Source: Bradyrhizobium jicamae (GTDB taxonomy: Bacteria; Pseudomonadota; Alphaproteobacteria; Rhizobiales; Xanthobacteraceae). From it: 64,000 bases of DNA. The position numbers were made by a program, and so were the translations under genes. Shown in pieces: positions 34,594-43,659 of this stretch. Positions within the stretch are counted from its first letter, which is position 1, and the number at the start of each line of letters is the position of its first letter. Location of the stretch: positions 27,683 through 91,682 of the forward strand of contig NZ_JAFCJX010000035.1 of assembly GCF_018130695.1 (NCBI RefSeq), read 5' to 3'. Below the pieces are notes generated by a model, which did no database searches, was not told the DNA's origin, and worked only from the letters and a program-made list of their open reading frames with translations.

Positions 34594-34716
34594 CCTCCCC
34601 CGCTTGCGGGGGAGGCCGACGCGCGCCAGCGCGGCGGGTGGGGGCTCTATCCACGTCGGGGATCCCAATGTGGAAGCACCCCCACCCCACCCTCCCCCGC
34701 AAGCGGGAGAGGGAGC
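34594..34716. repeat. RPE-like palindromic repeat between the two ClpP-like genes
   Basis: CCTCCCCCGCTTGCGGGGGA on the left and CCTCCCCCGCAAGCGGGAGA on the right enclose CACCCGCCGCGCTGG-like core pairing. It fills nearly the whole spacer between the paralogous genes at 33407 and 34762. Confidence 0.88.
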
Positions 34717-34761
34717 CCATGAGCAGTGCGTGTGGCCACATTGACGAGAGCGCCCAGCTCC

Positions 34762-36897
34762 CTACTTCTGCGCGCCCGCCGTCGTGTTGGCGCTGCGTTT
34801 CGGCGGGGGCTGCTTGCTCAGGCGCTCGATCAATTCGGCGGGAATGCTGGCGCGTGGTGCCGATGTCGTGGCAGGCGTCGGCGGCATCGTGGCGACGGGT
34901 GCCGTCGTGGCCGGCGGCGCCTGCACCGGCAAGGTGGCAATCGGTTTCGGTGCGTCGGTCGACTTCGAGGGCTGCCACTGCGGCGCGACCGGCGGAGCCG
35001 TCGCAGGCGTCGCCCGCACCGGAACGTTGCCAATCGCTATCTGTCCGTCCGTTGGATTCGGCAGCATCTTCGGCTGCGACTTCGGATCGATGATCGCGGT
35101 CACCACATGCTCGCGCAGCAATTCCGCCTTGTCCGGATACCACATGCTGGTCGGTGCGGCCTGATTGGCGCGCTCCGCAAAGTCCTTGCTGAGGCCGAAG
35201 CGCTGCAGCCGTGACTCCTCCTGCGCGATCAGGAAGCCACGCTGAACGTCCGTCACGCCGACAAACGTCGGCTGATGGAAGCCGATCTTGGCGGTGGGCG
35301 CGATGGTGCGCTCCTTGCCGCCGAGGAGGACGATGGTGCAGGCGGAGAGGCATGCATTCGTCACCGAGGTGGACAGGCCGCGCGCCTTGATCAGGTCGGA
35401 CATCTTCTGCGCCTCGAGGATGCGCCCGCCCTGCGAGTTCAGCAGCACGGTGGTCACGTGATCCATGCCGGCGAGTTGCTCCTCGAACTCCCTGGCGACG
35501 CCGAAGGTGATGCCGCCGTAAAACTCCAGCCGGTTGCCGTTGTCAGCGACGTGGAAGCTGTGCCTGCCGAGATAGGGATCGCCATGATAGGCATCGCGCA
35601 GCTGCGGCACGCCGTCGGCGACGAAGCGATAGCCGAGATTGAGCGCAGCAAGCACCATGAAGGCCTTGGCGACGCCGCCCCAGACATATTTCTCGCTCTG
35701 CCGGTAACGCGTCGCCGAGCGCCAGATGCCGACGATCTGCCAGATCGAGAACGCGATGGCCCAGAGCCAGACCGCGACGTTGGATGCAAACCACAGTTGC
35801 GCGCGGCCGAGGAGAACATGGGCCGCGAAATAGCCGCCCAGGCCGACCACGAACCCGACGCAGAAGCCGAGCACCATGCCGTTGACCCAAAAGGCAAACG
35901 GCAGCGAGCACTCGCCGCGCCAGTGCCGCATGAGATAATTTCGCGAGGGCGGCAGCGGCGGCGGCATCGCGATGGCGGGCGCACGCGCCGCGTCGTCCTC
36001 CATCGGCAGCGCCGGCGGGCCGGCGATCTCGGGCGGCAGCAGCGACGGCGCCGGCCCCATCGCCGGCATCGCCACGCCGTCGATATCGACGCGCAGCACG
36101 CGGATTCCGGCGAAGCGATCGTAGTACGTATCCCTGCGATAGATGATGGCGTTCAGCGCCAGGCCAAGCCCCGCCAGCAGGCACACCGTCGAACCGATCA
36201 CGATGGGTTGAACCTGGTCGGGCGTGGGCACGAAGCCGAACAGGCCGGCCAGCGCCGGCGCATAGATGGGAAGGCACGGCATCGCCTGCAGCGCGTGGCG
36301 CCTCGCCGTGCGACCGGCGCGCGGCGGATCCTCACCGCTTGCCGTGAAGAGACGCACGCGGCACAGCCGGCGCCCCGGCGTGCCGCCACCGAGATCGAGC
36401 AGCAGGCGGAAGCCGAACAGCAGTGGAACGAACAGGATGTCGAGCCCGGTACCCTTGACCGGCTGGTCCGCCTCGTCCAGCGGCGCGATGATCTGGCGTA
36501 TCGTCGTCACCACGCCGTGCTGCTCGCCATGCTGGATGGTGACGATCCGCGCCGCGGTCAGGCCAAACAGGCCTTGACGGCAGACCTTGACCGACGTCGG
36601 CGCGAAATCCGCCGGCACCTTGATGCCGTCCGGCACCTTGTCGAGCTTGGTGCAAGTGAGGAACGCCAGCCCGTCCTTGAACTGCACCCGTCCGTCCGTG
36701 ATCGGATAGGCGACGAAGGCGAGCATCTGCAGCATCAGGCAGACGATGATGAGATCGACCGTCAACGCCAGCGCGCGCCGCCAGAAGCCGCCGCGCTCAA
36801 AATCGGTGCCGGCCGGAACATCCGAAAAAGGATCGACCAAGTGCAAACTGCCAAACGAACCGAGCGACAGGCCCTGCCCTGTCGTCACGGGGCCCAT
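34762..36897 (-). CDS. RDD-domain and ClpP-like (COG3904-like) fusion membrane protein
   Basis: 711 residues. Residues about 30-270 form an RDD-type membrane domain (GGFWRRALALTVDLIIVCLM, then LLLDLGGGTPGRRLCRVRL, the typical GxTPGkrl motif). After a proline-rich linker (AIAMPPPLPPSRNYLMRHW) it repeats the architecture of the 33407 protein: RHWRGECSLPFAFWVNG, four membrane helices, LNSQGGRILEAQKMSDLIKA, ACLSACTIVLLGG with candidate nucleophile Ser, and AKIGFHQP. A long Pro/Ala/Thr tail follows. The start is uncertain: ATG at 36897 lacks a clear ribosome site, and a GTG at 36999 is in frame. It probably processes or handles membrane or periplasmic substrates. Confidence 0.78.
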   Translation of the reverse strand: MGPVTTGQGLSLGSFGSLHLVDPFSDVPAGTDFERGGFWRRALALTVDLIIVCLMLQMLAFVAYPITDGRVQFKDGLAFLTCTKLDKVPDGIKVPADFAPTSVKVCRQGLFGLTAARIVTIQHGEQHGVVTTIRQIIAPLDEADQPVKGTGLDILFVPLLFGFRLLLDLGGGTPGRRLCRVRLFTASGEDPPRAGRTARRHALQAMPCLPIYAPALAGLFGFVPTPDQVQPIVIGSTVCLLAGLGLALNAIIYRRDTYYDRFAGIRVLRVDIDGVAMPAMGPAPSLLPPEIAGPPALPMEDDAARAPAIAMPPPLPPSRNYLMRHWRGECSLPFAFWVNGMVLGFCVGFVVGLGGYFAAHVLLGRAQLWFASNVAVWLWAIAFSIWQIVGIWRSATRYRQSEKYVWGGVAKAFMVLAALNLGYRFVADGVPQLRDAYHGDPYLGRHSFHVADNGNRLEFYGGITFGVAREFEEQLAGMDHVTTVLLNSQGGRILEAQKMSDLIKARGLSTSVTNACLSACTIVLLGGKERTIAPTAKIGFHQPTFVGVTDVQRGFLIAQEESRLQRFGLSKDFAERANQAAPTSMWYPDKAELLREHVVTAIIDPKSQPKMLPNPTDGQIAIGNVPVRATPATAPPVAPQWQPSKSTDAPKPIATLPVQAPPATTAPVATMPPTPATTSAPRASIPAELIERLSKQPPPKRSANTTAGAQK

Positions 36898-37002
36898 CGT
36901 GCCGGAGATCGGTTGCGGTGACAAGATGTCGCAACCGGTGTGCGTGATGGCGGGCCGAGATGCGCGGATTGGGCTTAATGAAGTGCGACAGGATCGCACT
37001 TA

Positions 37003-37036
37003 ATGAAGTGTCTCTCTGCATGAAGTGTCTCTCTGC
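37003..37036. repeat. 17-bp perfect tandem duplication
   Basis: ATGAAGTGTCTCTCTGC occurs twice without spacer, and a related TTAATGAAGTG lies 26 bases before it. It sits upstream of the RDD/ClpP-like gene, where it may affect the promoter or simply reflect slippage. Confidence 0.85.
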
Positions 37037-37067
37037 CGCGATCGATGTGAGGCGAGCACAACGCCAC

Positions 37068-37244
37068 GGCTCCCTCCCCCCTTGTGGGGGAGGGTTGGGG
37101 GAGAGGGGTAAGCCCCGGGCGAGACTACCGACGGGGCCGCCGCTCGGGCAATCCTGCGATCGCGCATCGTCGTCAGGCCAATGGAGAGACCGCCCGTGCG
37201 GTACCCCTCTCCCCCAACCCTCCCCCACAAGGGGGGAGGGAGCC
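37068..37244. repeat. Long palindromic repeat with perfect 43-base arms
   Basis: 37068-37110 and 37202-37244 are exact reverse complements over 43 bases, starting GGCTCCCTCCCCCCTTGTGG, with a 91-base centre. It is a second sequence type of the RPE-like family (core CTTGTGGGGGAGGG instead of CTTGCGGGG). Perfect arms indicate a recent or actively maintained copy. Confidence 0.92.
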
Positions 37245-37539
37245 AAACATGGGTGCTCACCTCACGAATCCGCATGCTCGGAAAAACCGAATTCTTCAAC
37301 ACAATCAATGCCGAACCACCTGTCCAGTCCTCCACGCAAAAATAATTCTGTTTTCACGAACGAAATTTTCGTTTACAACTGCCCTCGTCTCACCCGATCG
37401 AGGGGCGCTGATCAACGTCACAGTGTTGCGGTGGGATGCGGTGGACGCGGAATGTGTGCGTGACGTCGTGCACAGGAGGCGGACGGCGAAATCGTGTGGG
37501 CCTGCCGCCCCGATGCAGGTGGCAAGCCGGCGAACAGGC

Positions 37540-37760
37540 TAACGCCTGTCGCTGACGATGGTGACACAAAAGCAGAGTCTCACCAGGGCGAGCACGTATA
37601 AGCCGTAAACCATCGCGCAGGGGAAGCCGGAGTGCCTCCGCTGACCTGTATGCTCGTGTGCACTTTTTTCCGTGTACACCGGCACATGAGACCGCGGGTG
37701 CAGCGTGCACCCGGCTTTCCCTGCGCCCTCCCTCAACGAAGAGCGCAACGATTTTGAGCA
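37540..37760. repeat. Probable dispersed repeat often mis-annotated as a small protein
   Basis: The minus strand reads REGAGKAGCTLHPRS and RRHSGFPCAMVYGLY, peptides I recall from many short hypothetical proteins in Bradyrhizobium and Rhodopseudomonas that come from a repeated nucleotide element (GGGTGCAGCGTGCACCCGGC palindrome). I therefore call it a repeat, not a gene. The remainder of 36898-38118 contains the palindrome AACGAAATTTTCGTT (37359-37373) and no supportable gene. Confidence 0.45.
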
Positions 37761-38118
37761 CACTCGGGCGCTGCACGTCGCGAGGGCAATTTCGCATGCG
37801 TGGCCGCAGACGTGCCATGCGCTCGCGCAGTCGATGCGGGACACGTGCGAGCGTCGATCGATTCAAGAGCGCGGCGTTCACGAGATCGCGAGCGACGGTC
37901 ACGACAGGATGAAACCTTAATGACGGCTGTGTGACGATTTCTAATTGTTTGTAAACAAACGAGGGGCTACACCCTGCCTCCCGATTCGACGAGGGCCCCT
38001 CGCGTTGCATCGACCGTGAACGAGATCACGGACCGCGCAACCAAATGTGAGGCCTAAGCGTCGCGGGACAGCGGGAAGAATCCACATCCGCTGACTATCT
38101 ACTCTCCAGAAGGCCGCT

Positions 38119-38352
38119 ATGAAGGAATTGAAAATGCAAGTTCGCGCACCCGAGACGCGCGGAAGATTCGTCCCCGTGCTGATCGCCGCAGCCGTTGCGG
38201 CATTGGCCACGGCTGCGTTGTTTCTGCTCGAGTTCACCCCGCCCCGCGAAGCCCGCGCCACCGCGCCGGGCATGACCACCGCCACCGCCGTCGAGCGCGC
38301 CGGCGCCACCGTGCTGCCGACCGACCCGAACACGGTGGGCCTGGTTCGCTGA
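38119..38352 (+). CDS. Small membrane or exported protein, unknown function
   Basis: 77 residues: a short basic N-terminus (MKELKMQVRAPETRGRF), one hydrophobic helix (VPVLIAAAVAALATAALFLL) and a polar tail that ends TDPNTVGLVR. It fits a signal-anchored small protein. AAGG lies a few bases before the ATG; a second in-frame ATG six codons in is possible. I do not recognise a function. The preceding 150 bases contain GTTTGTAAACAAAC (around 37949), a palindrome that might be regulatory. Confidence 0.65.
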   Translation: MKELKMQVRAPETRGRFVPVLIAAAVAALATAALFLLEFTPPREARATAPGMTTATAVERAGATVLPTDPNTVGLVR

Positions 38353-38400
38353 GGGGATTGGCGGAGTCGATCGCACACATCATCCGCATCGGCACTGCGC

Positions 38401-38540
38401 CCCCTCGCCCCGCGCTTGCGGGGAGAGGGTTGGGGTGAGGGGCTCTCTCCGCGAGTTGTGATCTATCGATAGACCTGTACCCCCTCACCCGAAATTCGCT
38501 CACGCGAATTTCGACCTCTCCCCGCAAGCTGGGCGAGGTG
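38401..38540. repeat. RPE-like palindromic repeat
   Basis: It starts CCCCTCGCCCCGCGCTTGCG and ends with CCTCTCCCCGCAAGCTGGGC, imperfect arms with one mismatch, and includes the inner palindrome GAAATTCGCTCACGCGAATTTC. It ends ten bases before the hydrolase stop. Confidence 0.87.
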
Positions 38541-38549
38541 AAGTGGCGC

Positions 38550-39512
38550 CTACACACCTTTATCCAACAACACCCTGAAATCGGCCCGCGCGCGTTGCGC
38601 CTCGGCGCGCGCGGCCTCCGAGGCATCACCGAGGCCGAAATAGCCGTGGATCAGGCCCTCGCCTGAGTGATAGGTCACCGGCACGCCGGCCGCCTGCAAC
38701 GCTTTCGCATAAGCGTGGCCCTCGTCGCGCAGCGGATCGAACCAGGCGGTGGTGACCACCGCCGGCGCGACACCGGCGAGCGATTTCGCCCGCAGCGGCG
38801 AGACGCGCCAGTCGGTGCCATCAGCGCTGTCGGCGAGATAGTGACCGCAGAACCACTGCATCACCGCACGCGACAGGAAATAGCCGTCGGCATTCTCGGC
38901 GCGCGACGGAAACTTCGCATTTTCACTCGCGTCCGCAAAACTGCCGACCACGTCGGTGACGGGATAGACCAGCAATTGCCCGGCGAGCCTGATTCCGGCA
39001 TCGCGGCAGGCGATTGCTGTGGTCGCTGCAAGATTGCCGCCCGCGGAATCGCCGGCGACGCCGACGCGGTTGAGATCGCCGCCGAACTCACCGATCCGCG
39101 CGATCACGTCGCGCGTCGCGGCATAGGCATCCTCGAATGCGCCGGGAAAGCGCGTCTCCGGCGGACGGCGATAATCGATGGAGATCACCACCGCGCCGGT
39201 CTCGATCACGAGGTTGCGCGCCTGCCGATCATGCGTCTCGAGATCGCCGGCCACCCACCCGCCGCCATGGAAGAACACGACGGTCGGCGCAGGTCCGCTG
39301 CCGTTGCGATAGAGGCGCGCGGCGAGCTTGCCGGCCGCGCCCTGCACCTCGATATCGAGGGCACTGTCGACCGGCGGCGGAGGGACCGCCTTGCGCGCCT
39401 CCGCCAGCGCCCGCAGCGAATCGCGCGCACTCTGCGGCGTCATCACGGTGGGATCGCGTAAGGGAAGCAGCGGAATGATTTTCTCAATGACGGGATCGAG
39501 CGGTAACGGCAT
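38550..39512 (-). CDS. Alpha/beta hydrolase, HSL (hormone-sensitive lipase) family
   Basis: 320-residue esterase/lipase of family IV. HGGGW forms the oxyanion hole, GDSAGG holds the nucleophile Ser, Asp lies in WFDPLRDEG and His in GLIHGYFG. The cap region precedes residue 70. No signal peptide, so cytosolic. Start at 39512 (MPLPLDPVIEKIIPLLP); an open frame to 39671 runs over the terminator of the next gene and is rejected. It acts on short acyl esters by family; natural substrate unknown. It lies downstream of the acyl-ACP synthetase fusion, but a terminator stands between them. Confidence 0.93.
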   Translation of the reverse strand: MPLPLDPVIEKIIPLLPLRDPTVMTPQSARDSLRALAEARKAVPPPPVDSALDIEVQGAAGKLAARLYRNGSGPAPTVVFFHGGGWVAGDLETHDRQARNLVIETGAVVISIDYRRPPETRFPGAFEDAYAATRDVIARIGEFGGDLNRVGVAGDSAGGNLAATTAIACRDAGIRLAGQLLVYPVTDVVGSFADASENAKFPSRAENADGYFLSRAVMQWFCGHYLADSADGTDWRVSPLRAKSLAGVAPAVVTTAWFDPLRDEGHAYAKALQAAGVPVTYHSGEGLIHGYFGLGDASEAARAEAQRARADFRVLLDKGV

Positions 39513-39576
39513 GAGCGTCCTCAGTCGCGTGGCACCCGAGCAGCTTGTCTCAACATCGGACGTGGCGCAAAACAAA

Positions 39577-39605
39577 ATGCCCGCCCCACGGCGTGGAGCG
39601 GGCAT
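39577..39605 (-). terminator. Rho-independent terminator of the MFS-PlsC-acyl-ACP synthetase gene
   Basis: On the minus strand ATGCCCGC...GCGGGCAT folds into a stem with an inner CCACG/CGTGG pairing and runs into TTTTGTTTT. It lies 22 bases past that gene's stop. Confidence 0.85.
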
Positions 39606-39627
39606 GTCGATGTGATGGGTCGTTCCG

Positions 39628-42600
39628 TCAGGCGACCTGCTGCGCCGCGTCGGGCTGCAGCGTCGGCGCAACCTCGGGCTCGACGGCCTCGGCTACCGGC
39701 GCGACCGCCAGTTCCCGAGCGAGCGCAGTGGCGCCGACATAGTCGGTCTTGCCGGTGCCCAGCAGCGGCACCTTGTCGACGACACGGATGTCGGCGGGCA
39801 CCGCGAGCTCGGAGGCGCCGATGCTCTTGGCCTGGCGCTGCATCGCCGCGCGATCGGCGTCGCGCTGCGTGGTCAAGAGCACGATGCGCTCGCCCTTGCG
39901 CTGGTCGGGGATCGACACGGCGACCGACATGGCCTGCGGCCACAGCGCGGCCGCCATCGTCTCGACCGCCGACAGCGAGACCATCTCGCCGGCGATTTTC
40001 GCAAACCGCTTGGCGCGGCCCTTGATCGCGATGAAGCCCTGCGCATCGACGGTGACAATGTCGCCGGTGTCGTGCCAGCCCTCGGGTAGCCGCTCGAGCA
40101 CGCCGGGATTCTCGGCACGGAGGTAACCGAGCATCACGTTCGGGCCCTTCACCGACAGGCGGCCGCCCTCCTCGATGCCGGGGACGGGATCGAGGCGGTA
40201 TTCCATCAGCGGCGAGATGCGGCCGACGGTGCCCTGGCGGTTGGCCATCGGCGTGTTCATCGCCAGCACCGGCGCCGTCTCGGTGACGCCATAGCCTTCG
40301 AGGATGCGGATGCCGTAACGCTCCATGTAGACCGCGCGCGTGCGCTCTTTCACCGCCTCCGCACCCGCGATCACCAGCCGCAGCGTGCGGAAGTCATAGG
40401 CATGCGCCGAGCGCGCGTAGCCGGTGAGGAAGGTGTCGGTGCCGAACAGGATGGTCGAGCCGGTCTGGTAGATCAGCTCGGGCACGATCCGGTAATGCAG
40501 CGGCGACGGATACATGAAGATCGGGATGCCGCCGAGCAGGGGCATCATCATGCCGCCGGTGAGGCCGAACGAGTGGAACACCGGCAGGACGTTGAACACC
40601 TTGTCGTTGGCATTGGCATCGACCCGCGCCAGCGCCTGCGCGGCGTTGGCGAGGATGTTGCGGTGGGACAGCACGACACCCTTCGGCGTGCCCTCCGAGC
40701 CCGAGGTGAACAGGACCACCGCGGGATCGTTGGCGTTGCGGGCAACCCGCGGCGCGATGCCGGCGCGGAATCCCGCAAGCTTGTCGGCGAGGCCGATGCT
40801 CTCGCGGACGTCCTCGAGATAGACCACGCGCGCCTGCTCGGAGATCGCCGCGATCAGCTTGTCGAGCTTGCCCTTCTCAATGAAGGCCTTCGAGGTCAGC
40901 ACGGTCCTGACCTGCGCCGCCTTCATCGCAGCGACCACATTGACCGGGCCGGCCGAGAAATTGAGCATCGCCGGCACGCGGCCGATGGTCTGCAGCGCCA
41001 TGAACACGACGGCGACGCCGGCCGAGTTCGGCAGCAGCACGCCGACATTCTCAGCCACGGCGGTGCCCTGCTCCAGCTTGCGGCTCAAGACCTGCGCGCC
41101 GAGGATCAGCTTGCGATAGGTCAGCTTGGTGCCGAGGGCGTCCTCGATGATCGGCTTGCCCATGTCGCGGTCGCGATAGGCGTGGCCGAGACCCTCGAAC
41201 AGCGTGTGATCGAGCATCGCGTTTTTCACCATGGCGTCGATCATGACGTCCTGCAGCGCGGCTCCAGCGGCGTTGCGGCGGGCCTTGCCGCGCAGCGCCT
41301 GGTCGACCGGCAGCTTGATCGGCGGCAGGATCGAGATCGTCACCTTGGGGAACCAGGAGCGCTTGATCTCGCCGTTTTTCAGGTAGCTCAGGTGCGAGCG
41401 CTGCGCGCCTTCGATGCGCACCGGCACGACCACGGCGTCGGCCTTGTCGGCGATCATCGCGGTGCCGTCATAGACCTTCATCAGCGAACCCGAGACGGTG
41501 ATGCGGCCCTCCGGGAAGATCACCACGGGCTCGCCGGCTGCGACCAGCTTGATCAGGTCGCGCGCGGCCAGCGGCTTGGTCGGATCCATCGTGTAGTGCT
41601 TGATCATCTTCAGGAACGGCTTGGCCCACCACGCCTTGGCGATGCCGGTGTCGACCGCGAAGCTCGCGTCGATCGGCAGCGTGGCGTGCAGCAGCGGACC
41701 ATCGACCAGGCTGACATGGTTGGGCGCGATCAGCATGCGGGTGCCTTCAGGCGGCAGATTCTCCATGCCGCGCACCTCGACGCGGAACAGCGCACGGAAC
41801 AGCAGCGCTCCGAAATCGCGCACGCCCTCCTTGCCCCACTTGCTCAGCACGAACCACACCGTGCCGAAGCTCGCCACCGCAAGGCCAAAGAAGATCCAGG
41901 CGATCGCAAGGCCCGCGGCCTGCAGGCCAGCGACGATCAGCGCGCCGGCGACCATGAAGGCGGCCTGCAGGATGTTGCCGGCGGCGATGACGCGGGCGCG
42001 CTCGGAGGGCGCGGTCCAGGCCTGCACGGCGGCAAAGGACGGCACCACGAACAGGCCGCCGCCGAAGGCAAACACGAAGAAATCAGCGAGCATGCGGAAG
42101 CCATGCAGCGAGGTCGCGAACTGAACCGCGGTGACATCCTTGCCGAGCGTGGTGGTGCCGATCGCCCAGGCCAGATCGAGACCGACGATGCCCATCACGA
42201 TGGCGCCGATCGGCACCAGCGCAAGGTTCGGACGCACGTGGCTGAGTTGCGCGGCAAACAGCGAACCGGCCGCGATGCCGATCGCGAATACCGCAAGGCA
42301 CAGCGTGACGACGCCCTCGGTACCGCCGACACCCTCCTTGACCAGCGCCGGCAGCAGCGACAGCACGATCGCACCGACCATCCAGAACCAGGACACGATC
42401 ACCATGCCGTCCCACAGCCGCGGCTCGGCATGGAGCGACTGCAGCAGGCGCACGGTCGAGGTCCAGGGATTCTTGGTGATGGGCAGCTCAGGCGCGGACG
42501 GCTGCGTCACCGGAATGCGCGACGCGAACGCCCAGGACAGCACGGACAGGCCGAACACGGCGGCGCAAATCCAGCCCATGTGGCTGGCGCCCGCGACGAA

Positions 42601-43083
42601 CAGGCCACCGGCGATGGTGCCGATCAAGATCGCCATGAAGGTCGCGCCCTCGACCAGCGCGTTGCCGGTCGCAAGCTCCGAGACTGCGAGTTGATCCGGC
42701 AGCACGGCATATTTCACCGGCCCGAACAGCGCGGCGACCACGCCGAACAGGCCGAGCGCGACGAACAGCAGCGGGATCGAATGCATATAGAAGCCGGCGG
42801 CGGCAAAGATGGCCGCGAAGATCTCGAAGAATTTCAGGCGCCGCGCCACGACCGATTTGACGTATTTGTCGGCGAGCTCACCGCCGAGCGCCGACAGCAC
42901 GAAGAACGGGAAGATGAAGACCGCGCCCGCGACCGTGACCAGCATCGGGCCCTGCCCGGTCGTCGCGCCGTACAGCAGCATGATCACCAGCGCGTTTTTC
43001 AGCACGTTGTCGTTCAGCGCCGAGCAGAACTGCGACCAGAACAGCGGCGCGAAGCGGCGTGACGACATCAGTTCCTTGATCAT
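39628..43083 (-). CDS. aas: MFS (LplT-like), PlsC acyltransferase and acyl-ACP synthetase fusion
   Basis: 1151-residue fusion for lysophospholipid remodelling. Residues 1-410 form an MFS transporter like LplT (FWSQFCSALNDNVLKNALVI). Residues 430-640 form a PlsC acyltransferase with NHVSLVDGPLL (NHx4D) and FPEGRITVSGS. The rest is an AMP-binding acyl-ACP synthetase: VLFTSGSEGTPKGVVLSHRN, GYGVTETAPVLAMN, HDTGDIV, and the catalytic lysine region in VPLLGTGKTDYVG. It would take in lysophospholipid, activate a fatty acid on ACP and re-acylate the lipid at the inner membrane. In E. coli these are two genes (lplT, aas). It lies downstream of a TetR gene and small proteins on the other side of two palindromes. 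Confidence 0.95.
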   Translation of the reverse strand: MIKELMSSRRFAPLFWSQFCSALNDNVLKNALVIMLLYGATTGQGPMLVTVAGAVFIFPFFVLSALGGELADKYVKSVVARRLKFFEIFAAIFAAAGFYMHSIPLLFVALGLFGVVAALFGPVKYAVLPDQLAVSELATGNALVEGATFMAILIGTIAGGLFVAGASHMGWICAAVFGLSVLSWAFASRIPVTQPSAPELPITKNPWTSTVRLLQSLHAEPRLWDGMVIVSWFWMVGAIVLSLLPALVKEGVGGTEGVVTLCLAVFAIGIAAGSLFAAQLSHVRPNLALVPIGAIVMGIVGLDLAWAIGTTTLGKDVTAVQFATSLHGFRMLADFFVFAFGGGLFVVPSFAAVQAWTAPSERARVIAAGNILQAAFMVAGALIVAGLQAAGLAIAWIFFGLAVASFGTVWFVLSKWGKEGVRDFGALLFRALFRVEVRGMENLPPEGTRMLIAPNHVSLVDGPLLHATLPIDASFAVDTGIAKAWWAKPFLKMIKHYTMDPTKPLAARDLIKLVAAGEPVVIFPEGRITVSGSLMKVYDGTAMIADKADAVVVPVRIEGAQRSHLSYLKNGEIKRSWFPKVTISILPPIKLPVDQALRGKARRNAAGAALQDVMIDAMVKNAMLDHTLFEGLGHAYRDRDMGKPIIEDALGTKLTYRKLILGAQVLSRKLEQGTAVAENVGVLLPNSAGVAVVFMALQTIGRVPAMLNFSAGPVNVVAAMKAAQVRTVLTSKAFIEKGKLDKLIAAISEQARVVYLEDVRESIGLADKLAGFRAGIAPRVARNANDPAVVLFTSGSEGTPKGVVLSHRNILANAAQALARVDANANDKVFNVLPVFHSFGLTGGMMMPLLGGIPIFMYPSPLHYRIVPELIYQTGSTILFGTDTFLTGYARSAHAYDFRTLRLVIAGAEAVKERTRAVYMERYGIRILEGYGVTETAPVLAMNTPMANRQGTVGRISPLMEYRLDPVPGIEEGGRLSVKGPNVMLGYLRAENPGVLERLPEGWHDTGDIVTVDAQGFIAIKGRAKRFAKIAGEMVSLSAVETMAAALWPQAMSVAVSIPDQRKGERIVLLTTQRDADRAAMQRQAKSIGASELAVPADIRVVDKVPLLGTGKTDYVGATALARELAVAPVAEAVEPEVAPTLQPDAAQQVA

Positions 43084-43106
43084 GACCGGTTCCTTGTGTT
43101 CGGGCG

Positions 43107-43322
43107 TTACCCACCCGAGGAGTCTGCAATGGGTCTGTCGGGGTGACGACGAGTGATGAGAAATGCGTGGACGCCGCAGCCTTTAGTCTTTGTCGTTGCG
43201 CATCGGTTCGATCCGGCACGTGAAGCGCGGACCCGCTGCGGCACAGCATGCGCAACCAGAGATGTAGAAGACCTTTCCGACGGAGGTCGGCAGTTGCGGT
43301 TGGGCTGCGAATAGCGGGACAT
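43107..43322 (-). CDS. Possible small protein upstream of aas, uncertain
   Basis: 71-residue frame starting MSRYSQPNRNCRPPSERSS. The only strong support is a ribosome site (AGAGGAA, 7 bases before the ATG). Composition is rich in Arg, Ser and Thr, with no domain I recognise. It lies between another small gene (43384) and aas, 23 bases before the aas start, and could be a leader frame. It may equally be a chance open frame. Confidence 0.35.
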   Translation of the reverse strand: MSRYSQPNRNCRPPSERSSTSLVAHAVPQRVRASRAGSNRCATTKTKGCGVHAFLITRRHPDRPIADSSGG

Positions 43323-43383
43323 GGTAATTCCTCTGTTGAGGATTCCCGGAGAATTGCCGGCTGCGCGAGCTTTTGTCACAGCC

Positions 43384-43638
43384 TCAGGTCAGCTCGTAGA
43401 GTCCGCCGAACAGCGCGGACCAGCAGCTGCGGCGATGGCGGCGCGTGCCTTTCGCGACGGGACGCGGCGCGCGGGTGACCGCGCGCCGTTGTTCGAGCAC
43501 GCCTGCGACGTCGCAGGCACGGGCGATCCGCTCGATCGGCGCGGTCGCAAGGTTAACGATCGTGCGGCCGAAGCTTTTGACGAAGTTGATCGCATGGTCG
43601 ACGGGGGTGGTGGTCAGGTGAAGTGGTAGGGTCTGCAT
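43384..43638 (-). CDS. Small basic protein, unknown function, divergent from TetR gene
   Basis: 84 residues (MQTLPLHLTTTPVDHAINFV at the start). A hydrophobic amphipathic N-terminal half and an Arg-rich middle (RRAVTRAPRPVAKGTRRHRR) end in SCWSALFGGLYELT. GGAGG lies eight bases before the ATG, a strong ribosome site. It is divergent from the TetR gene, with two operator-like palindromes within 60 bases of its start, and upstream of aas on the same strand. Probably part of the TetR-controlled unit; function not recognised. Confidence 0.6.
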   Translation of the reverse strand: MQTLPLHLTTTPVDHAINFVKSFGRTIVNLATAPIERIARACDVAGVLEQRRAVTRAPRPVAKGTRRHRRSCWSALFGGLYELT

Positions 43639-43659
43639 CTGAGTGGCCTCCAAGCCAAT

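Noticed and set aside
34502..35353. N-terminal extension of the short ClpP-like protein to 648 residues
   Set aside because: It would be read through a palindromic repeat and out of frame across the paralogous gene; the ATG at 34501 starts the conserved part.
37539..37844. 101-residue minus-strand frame (GAGKAGCTLHPRS)
   Set aside because: Matches a peptide I know as repeat-derived in this group; annotated as a repeat instead.
40402..43062. 886-residue open frame on the plus strand opposite aas
   Set aside because: Shadow of a G+C-rich gene: His/Arg/Asp-rich composition, no domain, no ribosome site, while the minus strand holds a complete conserved protein.
43107..43322. Treating the 71-residue frame before aas as a confident gene
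   Set aside because: Good ribosome site, but no domain and odd composition; listed only with low confidence.
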